From the NCBI RefSeq assembly GCF_003352085.1, contig NZ_CP025804.1:4712001-4776000 (forward strand): a stretch of 64,000 nt of DNA, given 5' to 3'. The position numbers were made by a program, and so were the translations under genes. Source of the stretch: Sulfitobacter sp. SK012. Its GTDB lineage: Bacteria; Pseudomonadota; Alphaproteobacteria; Rhodobacterales; Rhodobacteraceae. The notes under the pieces were generated by a model that saw only the letters and a program-made list of their open reading frames with translations, was not told the DNA's origin and did not search any database. Within the stretch, counting starts at the first letter, position 1. Each line of letters opens with the position of its first letter. This document shows, piece by piece, positions 17,285 through 26,971 of this stretch.

Positions 17285-18685
17285 ATGACAACGATAACAA
17301 ATCATCTGCCAACGACCGAACTGCAGGCGCTAGATGCCGCGCATCATATGCACCCTTTTACCACAAATGACGAGTTAGCAGCCAAGGGCGCGCGGGTCAT
17401 AACGCGGGCCAAGGGTGTGTATCTGACAGATAGCGACGGCAATGAAATTCTTGACGGTATGGCCGGCCTTTGGTGTGTAAATGTTGGGTACGGGCGCGAA
17501 GACATAGTCAACGCTGCTGCACGACAGATGCTTGAGCTTCCTTACTACAACACCTTTTTTATGACGACCCATGTGCCCGCCATCGCACTGGCAAACGAGT
17601 TGGCAAAGCTGGCACCAGACGATTTGAACCACGTGTTCTTTGCCGGTTCAGGCTCCGAAGCAAACGACACCAACATTCGAATGGTCCGCACCTACTGGGC
17701 CCAAAAGGGCCAACCTGAGAAGTCCCATATCATCAGCCGCAAAAACGCATACCACGGATCCTCTGTTGGGTCCGGTAGCTTGGGCGGGATGACCTACATG
17801 CACGAACAGGGAGGCATGCCGATCCCCGGCATTCACCACATCGGACAACCCGATTGGTGGGCCGAAGGGAGCGATCACACACCCGAAGCCTTTGGTCTTG
17901 CCCGGGCGCAAGAACTTGAGGCGAAGATTCTTGAACTAGGTGCGGACAAAGTCGCTGCCTTTATCGGTGAACCCGTGCAGGGTGCGGGCGGCGTAATCGT
18001 ACCGCCCTCAACGTATTGGCCCGAAATTCAGCGCATATGTGACAAATACGATGTGCTGATCATCGCGGATGAAGTGATCTGCGGCTTTGGTCGGACCGGC
18101 AACTGGTTCGGATCCCAGACCATGGGAATCAAGCCGCACATCATGACCATCGCAAAGGGCCTATCCTCAGGTTATGCGCCAATTGGCGGGTCGATTGTGT
18201 GTGACAAGGTCGCGGAAGTTATCGGAGCTTGCGAATTTAATCATGGGTACACCTATTCCGGCCACCCAGTTTGTGCTGCTGTCGCCTTGGAAAACCTGCG
18301 TATTCTGCAAGAAGAGAATGTCATTGATCACGTGAACAATGTCGCGGGCCCCGCGTTGAAATCTGGGTTGGAAAAGCTGGCGGCGGAACACCCATTGGTT
18401 GGCGGGTTGAACATCTCGGGTATGATGGCCTCCCTGCCCCTAAGCCCGCATAAAGAAAGCCGCGCCAAGTTTGCAAGCGACGCAGGCACCGTTGGCTTCA
18501 TGTGTCGCGAGCGTTGTTTTGCCAATAATCTGATAATGCGCCATGTGGGGGATCGCATGATCATTTCGCCCCCCCTCGTCATCACGGCCGAAGAGATCGA
18601 CGTCTTTATGACTCGCGCAAAAAAGGCATTGGACGAGACATATACCGCCCTCAAAGAGCAAGATATGCTCAAGGCAGCATCTTGA
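17285..18685 (+). CDS. spuC: Polyamine (putrescine)-pyruvate aminotransferase, SpuC-like
   Basis: A 466-residue class III PLP aminotransferase. The PLP lysine is K291 in TIAKGLSSGYAPIGG, and ADEVICGFGRTG upstream supplies the cofactor aspartate. The N-terminal DAAHHMHPFTTNDELAAKGARV region resembles SpuC/YgjG-type enzymes acting on putrescine or other omega-amines. A GAGGTG ribosome site is 4 bases before the ATG. It lies between two polyamine transporters and downstream of gntR, which supports a role in polyamine degradation; beta-alanine or taurine as alternative substrates cannot be excluded. Confidence 0.85.
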   Translation: MTTITNHLPTTELQALDAAHHMHPFTTNDELAAKGARVITRAKGVYLTDSDGNEILDGMAGLWCVNVGYGREDIVNAAARQMLELPYYNTFFMTTHVPAIALANELAKLAPDDLNHVFFAGSGSEANDTNIRMVRTYWAQKGQPEKSHIISRKNAYHGSSVGSGSLGGMTYMHEQGGMPIPGIHHIGQPDWWAEGSDHTPEAFGLARAQELEAKILELGADKVAAFIGEPVQGAGGVIVPPSTYWPEIQRICDKYDVLIIADEVICGFGRTGNWFGSQTMGIKPHIMTIAKGLSSGYAPIGGSIVCDKVAEVIGACEFNHGYTYSGHPVCAAVALENLRILQEENVIDHVNNVAGPALKSGLEKLAAEHPLVGGLNISGMMASLPLSPHKESRAKFASDAGTVGFMCRERCFANNLIMRHVGDRMIISPPLVITAEEIDVFMTRAKKALDETYTALKEQDMLKAAS

Positions 18686-18917
18686 TATCTCACCTTAAAG
18701 TAGAATCGTTGACGTTGGGTAATGTACAAACAGCGACTGTTTCAAGAGCCAGAATGCAGGCCATATCGCTGAACTGGGGCTGAAGACAGGATTTTGACCT
18801 AAAAAACCGTCGAAAATGGTGAAAATACTTTTATCAGTTGCAATGTAAATCAGGTGTGCGTTTACTTTGCCGCAATCAGCGGGACAACCGCCAAGAAAAA
18901 ATACGGGGAGCCATTCT

Positions 18918-20018
18918 TTGGCCAATAGGAAAGCGACAGATGCGTTCGTCGAATTTGAACGTGTGCAAAAAAGCTATGACGGCGAGAACCTCGTTGTTAA
19001 AGATTTAAACCTCTCCATGCCCAAGGGCGAATTTCTAACCATGCTAGGGCCATCAGGGTCAGGTAAGACGACTTGCCTGATGATGCTGGCCGGGTTTGAG
19101 ACCGCAACTCATGGCGACATCCGTCTTGATGGCGTGTCGATCAACAACATCCCGCCGCATAAACGCGGCATCGGCATGGTGTTTCAGAACTACGCATTGT
19201 TCCCGCATATGACGGTCGCCGAAAACCTCTCCTTTCCGCTCGAAGTTAGGAAGATGGGCAAATCAGACCGTGAAGCCAAAGTGATCCGCGCGCTGGACAT
19301 GGTTCAGATGGTTGACTTTGCAGGCCGTCGTCCGACCCAATTATCGGGTGGCCAGCAACAGCGCATCGCCCTGGCCCGTGCGTTGGTTTTTGAACCCGAA
19401 TTGGTTCTGATGGATGAACCTTTGGGAGCGCTCGACAAACAGCTGCGCGAGACCCTGCAGTTCGAAATTACCAATCTGGCACATGATCTGGGCATTACGA
19501 CTGTCTATGTGACCCACGACCAAACCGAAGCGTTGACCATGTCGGACCGCGTTGCGGTGTTTGACGATGGCCGCATCCAGCAACTTGCTCCACCAGATCA
19601 ACTTTATGAAGCACCCGAAAACAGCTTTGTTGCTCAATTTATCGGCGAAAATAATACGCTTGAGGGTGTCATCAAAGAGATCAAGGGCGGTGTTGCAATC
19701 GTTCAGCTTGATAGCGGTGATCTGATCGACGCCAAGCCTATTAACGTGTCCAAGGCCGGAGAGCGCACGCGCGTTTCCATCCGCCCTGAACGCGTCGAGT
19801 ACAACAAGGATCGCCTGCAGAAGGGTGCCCATACGCTTAAAGCCGAAGTACTTGAATTCATCTATATGGGTGACATTTTCCGGACACGCCTGCGGGTCGC
19901 TGGAAAAGAAGACTTTGTCATCAAAACTCGCAACGCACCAGATCAGGACCGGCTAAAGCCCGGCACCCAGATCGAAATTGGCTGGTTGCCAGAGGATTGC
20001 CGCGCTCTCGATGCTTGA
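18918..20018 (+). CDS. potA: Polyamine ABC transporter ATP-binding protein (PotA-like), second system
   Basis: A 366-residue ABC ATPase with Walker A GPSGSGKTT, Q-loop FQNYALFPHM, signature LSGGQQQRIALARALV, Walker B LVLMDEPLGALD, H-loop THDQTEAL and a C-terminal TOBE domain. The start is a TTG at 18918 preceded by GGGGAG at a good distance; the other in-frame TTG 17 codons earlier has no such site. It heads the second transporter operon (ATPase, binding protein, two permeases). The 232 bases between it and the aminotransferase gene show no further gene. Confidence 0.9.
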   Translation: MANRKATDAFVEFERVQKSYDGENLVVKDLNLSMPKGEFLTMLGPSGSGKTTCLMMLAGFETATHGDIRLDGVSINNIPPHKRGIGMVFQNYALFPHMTVAENLSFPLEVRKMGKSDREAKVIRALDMVQMVDFAGRRPTQLSGGQQQRIALARALVFEPELVLMDEPLGALDKQLRETLQFEITNLAHDLGITTVYVTHDQTEALTMSDRVAVFDDGRIQQLAPPDQLYEAPENSFVAQFIGENNTLEGVIKEIKGGVAIVQLDSGDLIDAKPINVSKAGERTRVSIRPERVEYNKDRLQKGAHTLKAEVLEFIYMGDIFRTRLRVAGKEDFVIKTRNAPDQDRLKPGTQIEIGWLPEDCRALDA

Positions 20019-20129
20019 GCCGCGCATAATATCGCAGGTCAACGACCTGTGATAAAGACGGAGGATGTGGCCAAGCCCGTTGTCACAGGCCTCCTTCTAT
20101 CTACAACGGGAAAACTCGGGAGACTAACA

Positions 20130-21236
20130 ATGAAACTCACAAAAACGCTTATGGCGTCGACAGCGATCACTGTTGCCGCCGGCATGTCATTTGCCGATGG
20201 CCACATGGCCGATGAAATGACAATCGTCAGCTGGGGCGGTGCTTACTCATCCTCACAGCAGAATGCGTATCACAACCCCTACGCCGAACAAACTGGCGTC
20301 AAGATCATCAATGACGAATCCTCAGCTGAGGCCGTGTCAAAACTGCGCGCAATGAGCGAAGCAGGTAACGTGACATGGGACGTCGTTGACGTTGTTGCAT
20401 CCGACGCTCTGCGTCTTTGCGACGAAGGTTTGGCGATGGAAATCGATGCTGACGAAATGTTGGCAGATGGCGATGACGGCTCAAAGGCTTCCGACGATTT
20501 CGGTGACCTTTTGGTTGGTGACTGCTTTATCCCACAGATCGTTTATTCGACAACTGTTGGCTACCGCACAGATCTGGTTGGTGACACTCCTCCAACCGAA
20601 ATCTGCGCACTCTTCGACACAGACACATATCCTGGCAAGCGCGCGCTCGAAAAGCGTCCGATTGGCAATATGGAATGGGCTCTGCTGTGTGACGGCGTCG
20701 CCAAGGACGAAATCTATGACGTCCTGGAGACCGAAGATGGTCAACAAAAAGCACTCGATAAGCTGGCAACCATCAAAGACGACGTGATCTGGTGGTCCGC
20801 TGGTGCTGACACACCCCAGCTGCTTGCTGATGGTGAAGTTGTCATGGGTTCGACCTACAACGGTCGTCTGTTCAGCTTGATCGTAGAGCAGAACCAGCCT
20901 GTTGGCATGCTTTGGGATGCGCAAGTTTTCGACCTTGACGGCTGGATTATTCCAACTGGTCTTTCGGACGAGCGCCAAGCCCGTGCATTGGACTACGTGA
21001 AGTTCGCGACAGATACACAGCGTCTCGCAGATCAAGCGAAGTACATCTCTTACGGTCCTGCACGTAAATCTTCCGCTCCTTTGGTTGGTAAGCATGCAGA
21101 ATTGGGCATCGAAATGGCACCACACATGCCAACCGATCCTGAGAACGCCAAGAACACGTTCCTCTATAACTACGAGTTCTGGGCTGACTATCGCGACGAT
21201 ATCGACGCGAAATTCCAAGCTTGGCTGGTAAAGTAA
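20130..21236 (+). CDS. Periplasmic polyamine-type substrate-binding protein, second system
   Basis: A 368-residue periplasmic binding protein with a signal peptide (MKLTKTLMASTAITVAAG, cleavage near residue 25) and the PotD/PotF-class beginning MTIVSWGGAYSSSQQNAY. A central aromatic-rich region (DVIWWSAGADTPQLLADGE) resembles the polyamine-binding subfamily 1 pocket. GGGAG precedes the ATG by about 8 bases; the upstream in-frame codons are leader sequence. Ligand could be spermidine, putrescine or a related cationic compound. Confidence 0.88.
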   Translation: MKLTKTLMASTAITVAAGMSFADGHMADEMTIVSWGGAYSSSQQNAYHNPYAEQTGVKIINDESSAEAVSKLRAMSEAGNVTWDVVDVVASDALRLCDEGLAMEIDADEMLADGDDGSKASDDFGDLLVGDCFIPQIVYSTTVGYRTDLVGDTPPTEICALFDTDTYPGKRALEKRPIGNMEWALLCDGVAKDEIYDVLETEDGQQKALDKLATIKDDVIWWSAGADTPQLLADGEVVMGSTYNGRLFSLIVEQNQPVGMLWDAQVFDLDGWIIPTGLSDERQARALDYVKFATDTQRLADQAKYISYGPARKSSAPLVGKHAELGIEMAPHMPTDPENAKNTFLYNYEFWADYRDDIDAKFQAWLVK

Positions 21237-21244
21237 GCCAGACA

Positions 21245-21275
21245 GTGAGGGGGCTACATATTGTGGCCCCCTCAC
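21245..21275 (+). terminator. Intra-operon hairpin after the binding-protein gene
   Basis: A perfect 10-bp stem (GTGAGGGGGC with GCCCCCTCAC, 11-base loop) lies 9 bases after the binding-protein stop and is followed by T-rich DNA. Such hairpins commonly reduce read-through or protect the 3' end so that the binding protein is made in excess over the permeases that follow. Confidence 0.7.
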
Positions 21276-21332
21276 ATTTCTACATTCGTTTTTCCATTTT
21301 TCTAACGTTGACCTAACCCAAACGGGGACATC

Positions 21333-22976
21333 ATGAGTGACACCAACACAGCAGGCCCGGTCCTTGCCGCAGACGGCACGCCGCTCAAGAAATCACTGAA
21401 CCGCGCTTTGCGTGTTCAAAAGATGCGGGCACTTGCGCTGATCGCGCCCCTTTTGATCTTTGTTCTTGTCACTTTCATCGCGCCTATCGCCGATATGCTC
21501 TTTCGCTCTGTCGAGAATGACATCGTGGCCGATACTTTGCCAAAAGCCACAACTGCGCTGGCAGATTGGGATGCAAGCAGCGGTGAGGTACCAGCAGAGC
21601 CTGTTTTCGCAGCTCTTTACGATGATATTTTCTTTGCCAAAGAGGCAAAGCAGCACACCCGCCTCGGTTCACGTTTGAACTATGAACTGACTGGGGTGTC
21701 CTCCTTGTTCCGCAAGTCCGGTCGCAAAGTTGAGGACATGGGAGAAGTTTACCAAGACCAGTTCGAAGATATTGATGCTTTCTGGAAGCAAGGTGAGAAC
21801 TGGAACAGCTTCATGGCGTCGGACAGCTGGCTTGCTGCGATGAAGGACTGGGACAAAGCATCCGGCAAGAAACAGCCAGAATTTGCACTGCGTGAGGGCG
21901 TTGCGGAACTTCTTCCGGCGACAGCTGTTTCATATCAGCGCTTTGCTGACTTTATCCAGAATGTGGATGAAGGTGATTTTTCCAAAGAAGACCCTTGGGC
22001 GATTATCTACTCCTCTCTGCATGCAGATTTGACGGGTGATGCCGCCAGCGCGGTCTCAGCTTATACTGGCCCCGCCGCACAAGAGATTGTGGCCGCAGCC
22101 GCCGCCGCAACGGCCTTTGAAACGGTCAATTTCTCCGAGGCATTCGTGAAGATCGACAAAGACTGGCACGATCCAAATGTGTGGAGCACAATTCAGACCT
22201 ACAGCCCAAAATACACCAACGGCTATTTCCTGAACGCCATCGACATGCAAAAGGGTGGCGATGGCCCCGAAATGCGCCCCGAAAATCAGCAAATCTATCT
22301 GACGCTGTTCTGGCGCACGATGGTCATGTCCGTCATGATCACATGCTCTTGCATTCTGCTTGGCTACCCGGTGGCTTGGTTGCTCGCAAACCTCCCAACG
22401 CGTACCGCAAACGCCTTGATGATCTTGGTATTGCTGCCCTTCTGGACCTCGCTGCTGGTGCGGACCTCGGCTTGGAAAGTCATGCTGCAGCAACAGGGTG
22501 TGATCAACGAAACACTGGTCTGGCTCGGGATCGTTGGTACTGATGATCGCCTTGCGCTCATCAACAACCAAACGGGCACGATCATCGCAATGACGCACAT
22601 CTTGCTGCCGTTCATGATCCTGCCACTTTACTCGGTCATGCAGACCATCCCGCAAACGTACCTGCGGGCCGCCAAGAGCCTTGGCGCGACAAATTGGACA
22701 GCCTTCTGGCGCGTCTACTTCCCGCAATCCATTCCAGGAATTGGCGCGGGATCGATCCTCGTTTTCATCTTGGCGATTGGCTATTATATCACGCCTGAAA
22801 TCGTTGGTGGTACATCAGGGACGTTCATCTCAAACCGGATTGCCTACCACATTTCATCCTCGTTGAATTGGGGCCTTGGGGCCGCGCTCGGGGCCATCCT
22901 GCTCGCTGCAGTTTTGATGCTCTACTATGCCTATGACAAGATCGTCGGCATCGATAACGTAAAGCTGGGGGGCTAA
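21333..22976 (+). CDS. Polyamine ABC transporter permease with long extracytoplasmic insertion (PotB-like)
   Basis: At 547 residues this permease is nearly twice the usual 285. The first membrane helix is at about residues 32-54, and a soluble, charged, alanine-rich stretch of roughly 270 residues (about 55-325) follows before the normal permease core, which starts at LFWRTMVMSVMITCSCIL and contains the coupling loop RAAKSLGATNWTAFWRVYFP. The insertion should lie in the periplasm and has no motif I recognise. A GGGGAC site precedes the ATG. Confidence 0.88.
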   Translation: MSDTNTAGPVLAADGTPLKKSLNRALRVQKMRALALIAPLLIFVLVTFIAPIADMLFRSVENDIVADTLPKATTALADWDASSGEVPAEPVFAALYDDIFFAKEAKQHTRLGSRLNYELTGVSSLFRKSGRKVEDMGEVYQDQFEDIDAFWKQGENWNSFMASDSWLAAMKDWDKASGKKQPEFALREGVAELLPATAVSYQRFADFIQNVDEGDFSKEDPWAIIYSSLHADLTGDAASAVSAYTGPAAQEIVAAAAAATAFETVNFSEAFVKIDKDWHDPNVWSTIQTYSPKYTNGYFLNAIDMQKGGDGPEMRPENQQIYLTLFWRTMVMSVMITCSCILLGYPVAWLLANLPTRTANALMILVLLPFWTSLLVRTSAWKVMLQQQGVINETLVWLGIVGTDDRLALINNQTGTIIAMTHILLPFMILPLYSVMQTIPQTYLRAAKSLGATNWTAFWRVYFPQSIPGIGAGSILVFILAIGYYITPEIVGGTSGTFISNRIAYHISSSLNWGLGAALGAILLAAVLMLYYAYDKIVGIDNVKLGG

Positions 22977-22980
22977 GGAC

Positions 22981-24159
22981 ATGGTCGCACTTACACCAAT
23001 CTCGCGCAAACCCGTGTCCTTTTATGTTCCAGTCGTTGCGGCATTTGGAGCGTTCGCTGGTCTCTTTGTTGGCACGGCACAAGGCAGTGGGATGATCGGT
23101 CTGCTGGTGGGGGCCGCGTTGATGGCTGCTGTTGCCTTTGTGCTCACGCAGCTAATCCCTTCTGAGCGTACAGGACGCTGGGGCCTTGTTGCTATCATGA
23201 CCGTACTCGGCGGGCTGATGGGCGGCGTTCCCGGGGTTATTCTTGGCGCGGCATTCGGTTGGTTCTTCGGCTGGCTCAGCTTTTGGCTCTTTGAGGGGCG
23301 CTATCGCGAGCGCGTAGCCCCCTACCTCACTCCTGGACAAGTACTTTGGCATTTCTCATTCCGCGTGATCTGCGGTGCCATCCTTACGTTCCTGATTACG
23401 CCGATACTTGTGGTCATGCCGCTCAGCTTTAATGCGCAAGACTTCTTTACATTTACACCTGAAATGCTGCGTTTTGACCCTGCCGGTTACTCACTCAAGC
23501 ACTACCGCGATTTCTTTACGAACCAAGACTGGCAGAACGCTGTGCGCAACTCGGTCAAGATCGCACCTGTCGCGACGCTACTTTCCGTGGGATTTGGCAC
23601 GCTGGCCGCTATTGGCCTCAGCCAACCGCACGTACCGTTCCGCCGTGCCATCATGGCAATCCTGATTTCACCGATGATTGTGCCGCTGATTATTTCCGCT
23701 GCAGGTATGTATTTCTTCTACAGCCGCATCGGCCTTCAGGGCACATATATCGGTGTGGTTCTTGCCCACGCAGCCCTTGGCATTCCCTTTGTGATCATCA
23801 CCGTGACTGCGACGCTGGTGGGTTTTGATAACTCTCTGACCCGTGCGGCGGCCAACATGGGGGCCAACCCGGTTACGACGTTCTTCCGCATCCAGATGCC
23901 TCTCATTCTACCAGGCGTGATCTCAGGTGGCCTCTTCGCCTTCATCACGTCTTTTGATGAAGTTGTCGTTGTGCTCTTTGTCGGGTCTGCTGGTCAAAAG
24001 ACCCTTCCATGGCAGATGTTCACAGGCTTGCGTGAGCAGATCAGCCCGACGATCTTGGCCGTTGCAACGATACTTGTGGGGATTTCGATCTGCCTACTGA
24101 CTGTCGTTGAACTTCTGCGTCGTCGCTCTGAGCGTCTGCGTGGCATGTCGCCCGGCTAA
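22981..24159 (+). CDS. Polyamine ABC transporter permease with extra N-terminal helices (PotC-like)
   Basis: A 392-residue permease. The C-terminal 260 residues are an ordinary PotC-type permease with the coupling loop TRAAANMGANPVTTFFRIQMP. About 110 residues precede it and contain three or four additional short, Gly/Ala-rich membrane segments. It starts 4 bases after the previous permease stop and the two should form the transporter pore together. An N-terminal glycine-zipper-like arrangement (GGLMGGVPGVILGAAFGWFFG-like) is notable but of unknown meaning. Confidence 0.88.
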   Translation: MVALTPISRKPVSFYVPVVAAFGAFAGLFVGTAQGSGMIGLLVGAALMAAVAFVLTQLIPSERTGRWGLVAIMTVLGGLMGGVPGVILGAAFGWFFGWLSFWLFEGRYRERVAPYLTPGQVLWHFSFRVICGAILTFLITPILVVMPLSFNAQDFFTFTPEMLRFDPAGYSLKHYRDFFTNQDWQNAVRNSVKIAPVATLLSVGFGTLAAIGLSQPHVPFRRAIMAILISPMIVPLIISAAGMYFFYSRIGLQGTYIGVVLAHAALGIPFVIITVTATLVGFDNSLTRAAANMGANPVTTFFRIQMPLILPGVISGGLFAFITSFDEVVVVLFVGSAGQKTLPWQMFTGLREQISPTILAVATILVGISICLLTVVELLRRRSERLRGMSPG

Positions 24160-24189
24160 AGCATCAACTTCATACGATCTAACATCATC

Positions 24190-24227
24190 GCTTACAGCAA
24201 AACGGCTTCACAGCCCTTGCTGTAAGC
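24190..24227. terminator. Inverted repeat between convergent genes
   Basis: A perfect 11-bp inverted repeat (GCTTACAGCAA with TTGCTGTAAGC, 16-base loop) spans the 3' end of the lytic transglycosylase gene and the gap to the permease gene. It could serve as a shared terminator for the two converging transcripts; neither side has a strong T-run. Confidence 0.45.
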
Positions 24228-25413
24228 TTCCAAGCATCGCCGGCGACGCATAGCCATCTGGCACAAGCCCATTAGATACCTGCCAAGCACGCAAAGCATT
24301 GATCGTCAAAGGCCCGATCTTTGCGTCGATCTTCTGAGTGTCGAAACCAGCAGCGGTCAAAAGCTCTTGCAGCGCGATACGCTCGTCGTAGCTCAACGCA
24401 CGATCTTCCCGTGGCCAGTCGCCCTGCAAAGGCCACGCCCCACCAATCCGGTCAGCGAGATGTCCCACACCAATTACGTAGGCGTCCGCCGTGTTGTAAC
24501 TTTCAAGAACTTCGAAGTTATCAAAGATCATGAACGCCACCCCTTCTGCACCTCCGGGCAACAAGATGGACGCAAGGCCTTCTCCTGCCAAAGCACTCTC
24601 CTGTACGCCTGCGACGCCCAGCAGCGCCCGGTCCTTCGGCTCCTTGCGGACCTCACGGTTGGCAAGAAAATAGTCGAAACCTTCAGGTAAAACCACCTCT
24701 ACTCCCCATGGTTGGCCAGTCACCCAGCCATTCGCCTTAAGATATGCCGCGGTTGAGGCGAGCGCATCGCGCGGGTCGTCCCCCCAGATGTCGCGCTTGC
24801 CGTCTAGGGTCCAATCAACAGCGTGGTCCAGAAAGGACGTTGGCATGAACTGCGTATGCCCCATTGCGCCAGCCCAACTTCCCTGCATCTGCGCAGGTTT
24901 AGTGTCCCCGCTTTGCAATATCCGTAGAGCCGCCATCAGCTGGTCTTCAAAAAATGCAGCCCGGCGCGGATCGAATGACAAAGACGCGAGCGACCGGATA
25001 ACGCTGTCACTGCCACGAAACGTGCCGTAAGCGCTTTCCAACCCCCAGATTGCCACAATGATTTCGGATGGCACACCAAAACGCTCCGAAATTGCATCCA
25101 GTGTTTGCTGATGGCCTTGCAGCGCCTTGCGTCCGTTGGCAACCCTTAGGTCAGACACAGCCGTCTCAAGATAATCCCAAACCGTCTTCGTAAATTCCGA
25201 CTGGTTGCGATCACGCCGGACGACTTCCGCGTCGTAGGACACATCGGCAAAAGCTTGGTCAAGAACATCAGTTTCAATTCCAGCAACCTGCGCGCGTCCT
25301 CGAAATGCGAGAACCCATTCCTGAAACGCCACGACTGAGACATCCGGCAAGGTTTGTGCCGGAACCGGTGTGGCCAGAACAGCGGCAAATGCAAGGATCA
25401 GAAGCGGTTTCAT
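24208..25413 (-). CDS. Lytic murein transglycosylase, MltB family, with peptidoglycan-binding domain
   Basis: A 401-residue periplasmic enzyme that cleaves the glycan strand of peptidoglycan. A signal peptide (MKPLLILAFAAVLATPVPAQ) is followed by an SLT_2 domain with the catalytic-region motif IWGLESAYGTF and the GSWAGAMGHTQFMPTSF signature. A C-terminal PG_binding_1 domain occupies the last 60 residues (LQELLTAAGFDTQKIDAKIG). The ATG at 25413 has GAGGG ahead; 39 upstream codons overlapping the next gene were excluded. Confidence 0.92.
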   Translation of the reverse strand: MKPLLILAFAAVLATPVPAQTLPDVSVVAFQEWVLAFRGRAQVAGIETDVLDQAFADVSYDAEVVRRDRNQSEFTKTVWDYLETAVSDLRVANGRKALQGHQQTLDAISERFGVPSEIIVAIWGLESAYGTFRGSDSVIRSLASLSFDPRRAAFFEDQLMAALRILQSGDTKPAQMQGSWAGAMGHTQFMPTSFLDHAVDWTLDGKRDIWGDDPRDALASTAAYLKANGWVTGQPWGVEVVLPEGFDYFLANREVRKEPKDRALLGVAGVQESALAGEGLASILLPGGAEGVAFMIFDNFEVLESYNTADAYVIGVGHLADRIGGAWPLQGDWPREDRALSYDERIALQELLTAAGFDTQKIDAKIGPLTINALRAWQVSNGLVPDGYASPAMLGSLQQGL

Positions 25414-25465
25414 GATTACCCTCAAGATGGTTTTCCGTCCCAAGAATACTCTGAACCAACAGCAA

Positions 25466-26182
25466 TCAAAAGCCGCCCTCAGCGGTAGTCCGCTGTGCGA
25501 TCTCAGCACGCAACCGCGCCATGTGATCACGCAGCATCGGTACGCGGCGAGGGCGGAAGGATGCTCCCGTCAGCTCGAGGCTCTGCATTCGGTCCAACCG
25601 GAACACCCGAAAATCTGCACGCATATGACACCAAGCCATCAGCATATGCGCATCTTTCATATAGACGATGCTCAATGGGTCGGCGTCACGGGACGTGACC
25701 TGCCCCTTGGCGTCTTCATAGTCGATACGGATCGTAGCTTCGTCCCAGGTAGCGCGGCGCAAGGCCGCGACGTCAACGCTCGGTTTGGGTGGGCTGGTAA
25801 AGCGACGCGCATCTAGTACCGCATGTTGCAAACGATGGGTCTGCCGGGCAGGCAGCCGCGCTTTGAGCTTGGCCAGCGCAGATACCGCTGCCGCTGCCAA
25901 AGTCGGATCACCAATCACGGCAACGTCGCGCAGGCCCAGCACCAATGCCTCCAGCTCATCGTCGCTGAAGGCAAGCGGTGGCAGCGCTGCATCTTCAATC
26001 AAGGTATAGCCAAACCCGGCCTCACCATCGATCACAGCGCCCAATCCGCGCAACGCGTCAATGTCGCGGTAGATCGTGCGCAACGAGACACCAGTTTCCT
26101 CAACAAGTTGCGCCGCAGTAATGGGAGCAGGCAGACGGCGCAGCGTTTGCATCAACTGAAACAGTCGGTGAGTTCGGGTCAT
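25466..26182 (-). CDS. YafY-type transcriptional regulator (HTH plus WYL domain)
   Basis: A 238-residue regulator with an N-terminal winged helix (RLFQLMQTLRRLPAPITAAQL, then VSLRTIYRDIDALRGLG) and a C-terminal WYL-like domain with a DADPLSIVYMKDAHMLMAWC segment. WYL proteins often sense nucleic-acid or small ligands. I used the ATG at 26182, which gives the family N-terminus. It is transcribed away from the adjacent glutathione transferase gene, which such regulators often control. Confidence 0.85.
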   Translation of the reverse strand: MTRTHRLFQLMQTLRRLPAPITAAQLVEETGVSLRTIYRDIDALRGLGAVIDGEAGFGYTLIEDAALPPLAFSDDELEALVLGLRDVAVIGDPTLAAAAVSALAKLKARLPARQTHRLQHAVLDARRFTSPPKPSVDVAALRRATWDEATIRIDYEDAKGQVTSRDADPLSIVYMKDAHMLMAWCHMRADFRVFRLDRMQSLELTGASFRPRRVPMLRDHMARLRAEIAQRTTAEGGF

Positions 26183-26278
26183 GGGCAGGCCTCCAATACG
26201 CCTATTGTGATACACGCTACTGTCAGTTTCTGTCAGCAATCAAGCGTAGAGTGCACCCAATTCACACAAGGAAAACAC

Positions 26279-26971
26279 ATGATCACTCTGCTCACCTATG
26301 CACCTGCTTTCGGTCAGTCCAGCCCTAGTCCATTTTGCCTAAAGGCCGAATGGCTACTTAATCTTTCTAGCCAGCAGTGGCAGCGTGAGGACCTCAAGGA
26401 TCCACGCAAGATGCCTCATGCTAAGCTGCCTGCGATAAAGGTGGATGATCGGATCATCCCCGACAGCGACAACATTCGGGTTTACCTTGAAGAGCACGGT
26501 GCGCAATTCGATAAAGGCATGAGCGACATGGACAAAGCCACCGCGCGGGCGTTCATTCGCATGGCCGAAGAACATATGTATTTCCACCTGGTCATGGACC
26601 GCTGGGGCAATGATGCAGTCTGGCCGATGGTGCGCGACACTTACTTCGACATGATCCCCAAGATCGTTCGCGGCGTGATAACAAACCGCATCCGCAAGGC
26701 GGCGCTACAGGGGCTGCATGGTCAGGGCACCGGTCGCCTCAGTGAAGAGGAGCGCATGGCCCGGATTGAGCCTGACTTCGCCGCGATCTCGGCACGGCTG
26801 TGGCAAGGAGCTTACCTGTTCGAGGACGCACCAACTGCGGCTGACGCGTCTGTTGGCGCAGTTTTGGCGTCAATACGCGCAGCCCCTGCAGATACGGCAT
26901 TGTCGCGACGCGTTTCCCAAGATCAGCAACTCAGTGCATACGCTGATCGTTGTATCGCCGCGTTGGGTTAG
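26279..26971 (+). CDS. Glutathione S-transferase family protein
   Basis: A 230-residue protein with an N-terminal thioredoxin-like domain (FGQSSPSPFCLKAEWLL, then KLPAIKVDDRIIPDSDNI, the glutathione-binding cis-Pro and Asp-Ser region) and a helical C-terminal domain. It resembles the Fax/metaxin-like GST branch. The ATG lies a few bases after AAGGA; a long in-frame extension upstream is antisense to the regulator gene and not real. Its stop overlaps that of RNase R. Confidence 0.82.
   Translation: MITLLTYAPAFGQSSPSPFCLKAEWLLNLSSQQWQREDLKDPRKMPHAKLPAIKVDDRIIPDSDNIRVYLEEHGAQFDKGMSDMDKATARAFIRMAEEHMYFHLVMDRWGNDAVWPMVRDTYFDMIPKIVRGVITNRIRKAALQGLHGQGTGRLSEEERMARIEPDFAAISARLWQGAYLFEDAPTAADASVGAVLASIRAAPADTALSRRVSQDQQLSAYADRCIAALG

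Noticed and set aside
22056..22727. A 223-codon leftward frame inside the PotB-like permease gene
   Set aside because: It is a shadow of the permease coding strand with a His/Arg/Gln-rich translation and no start signal.
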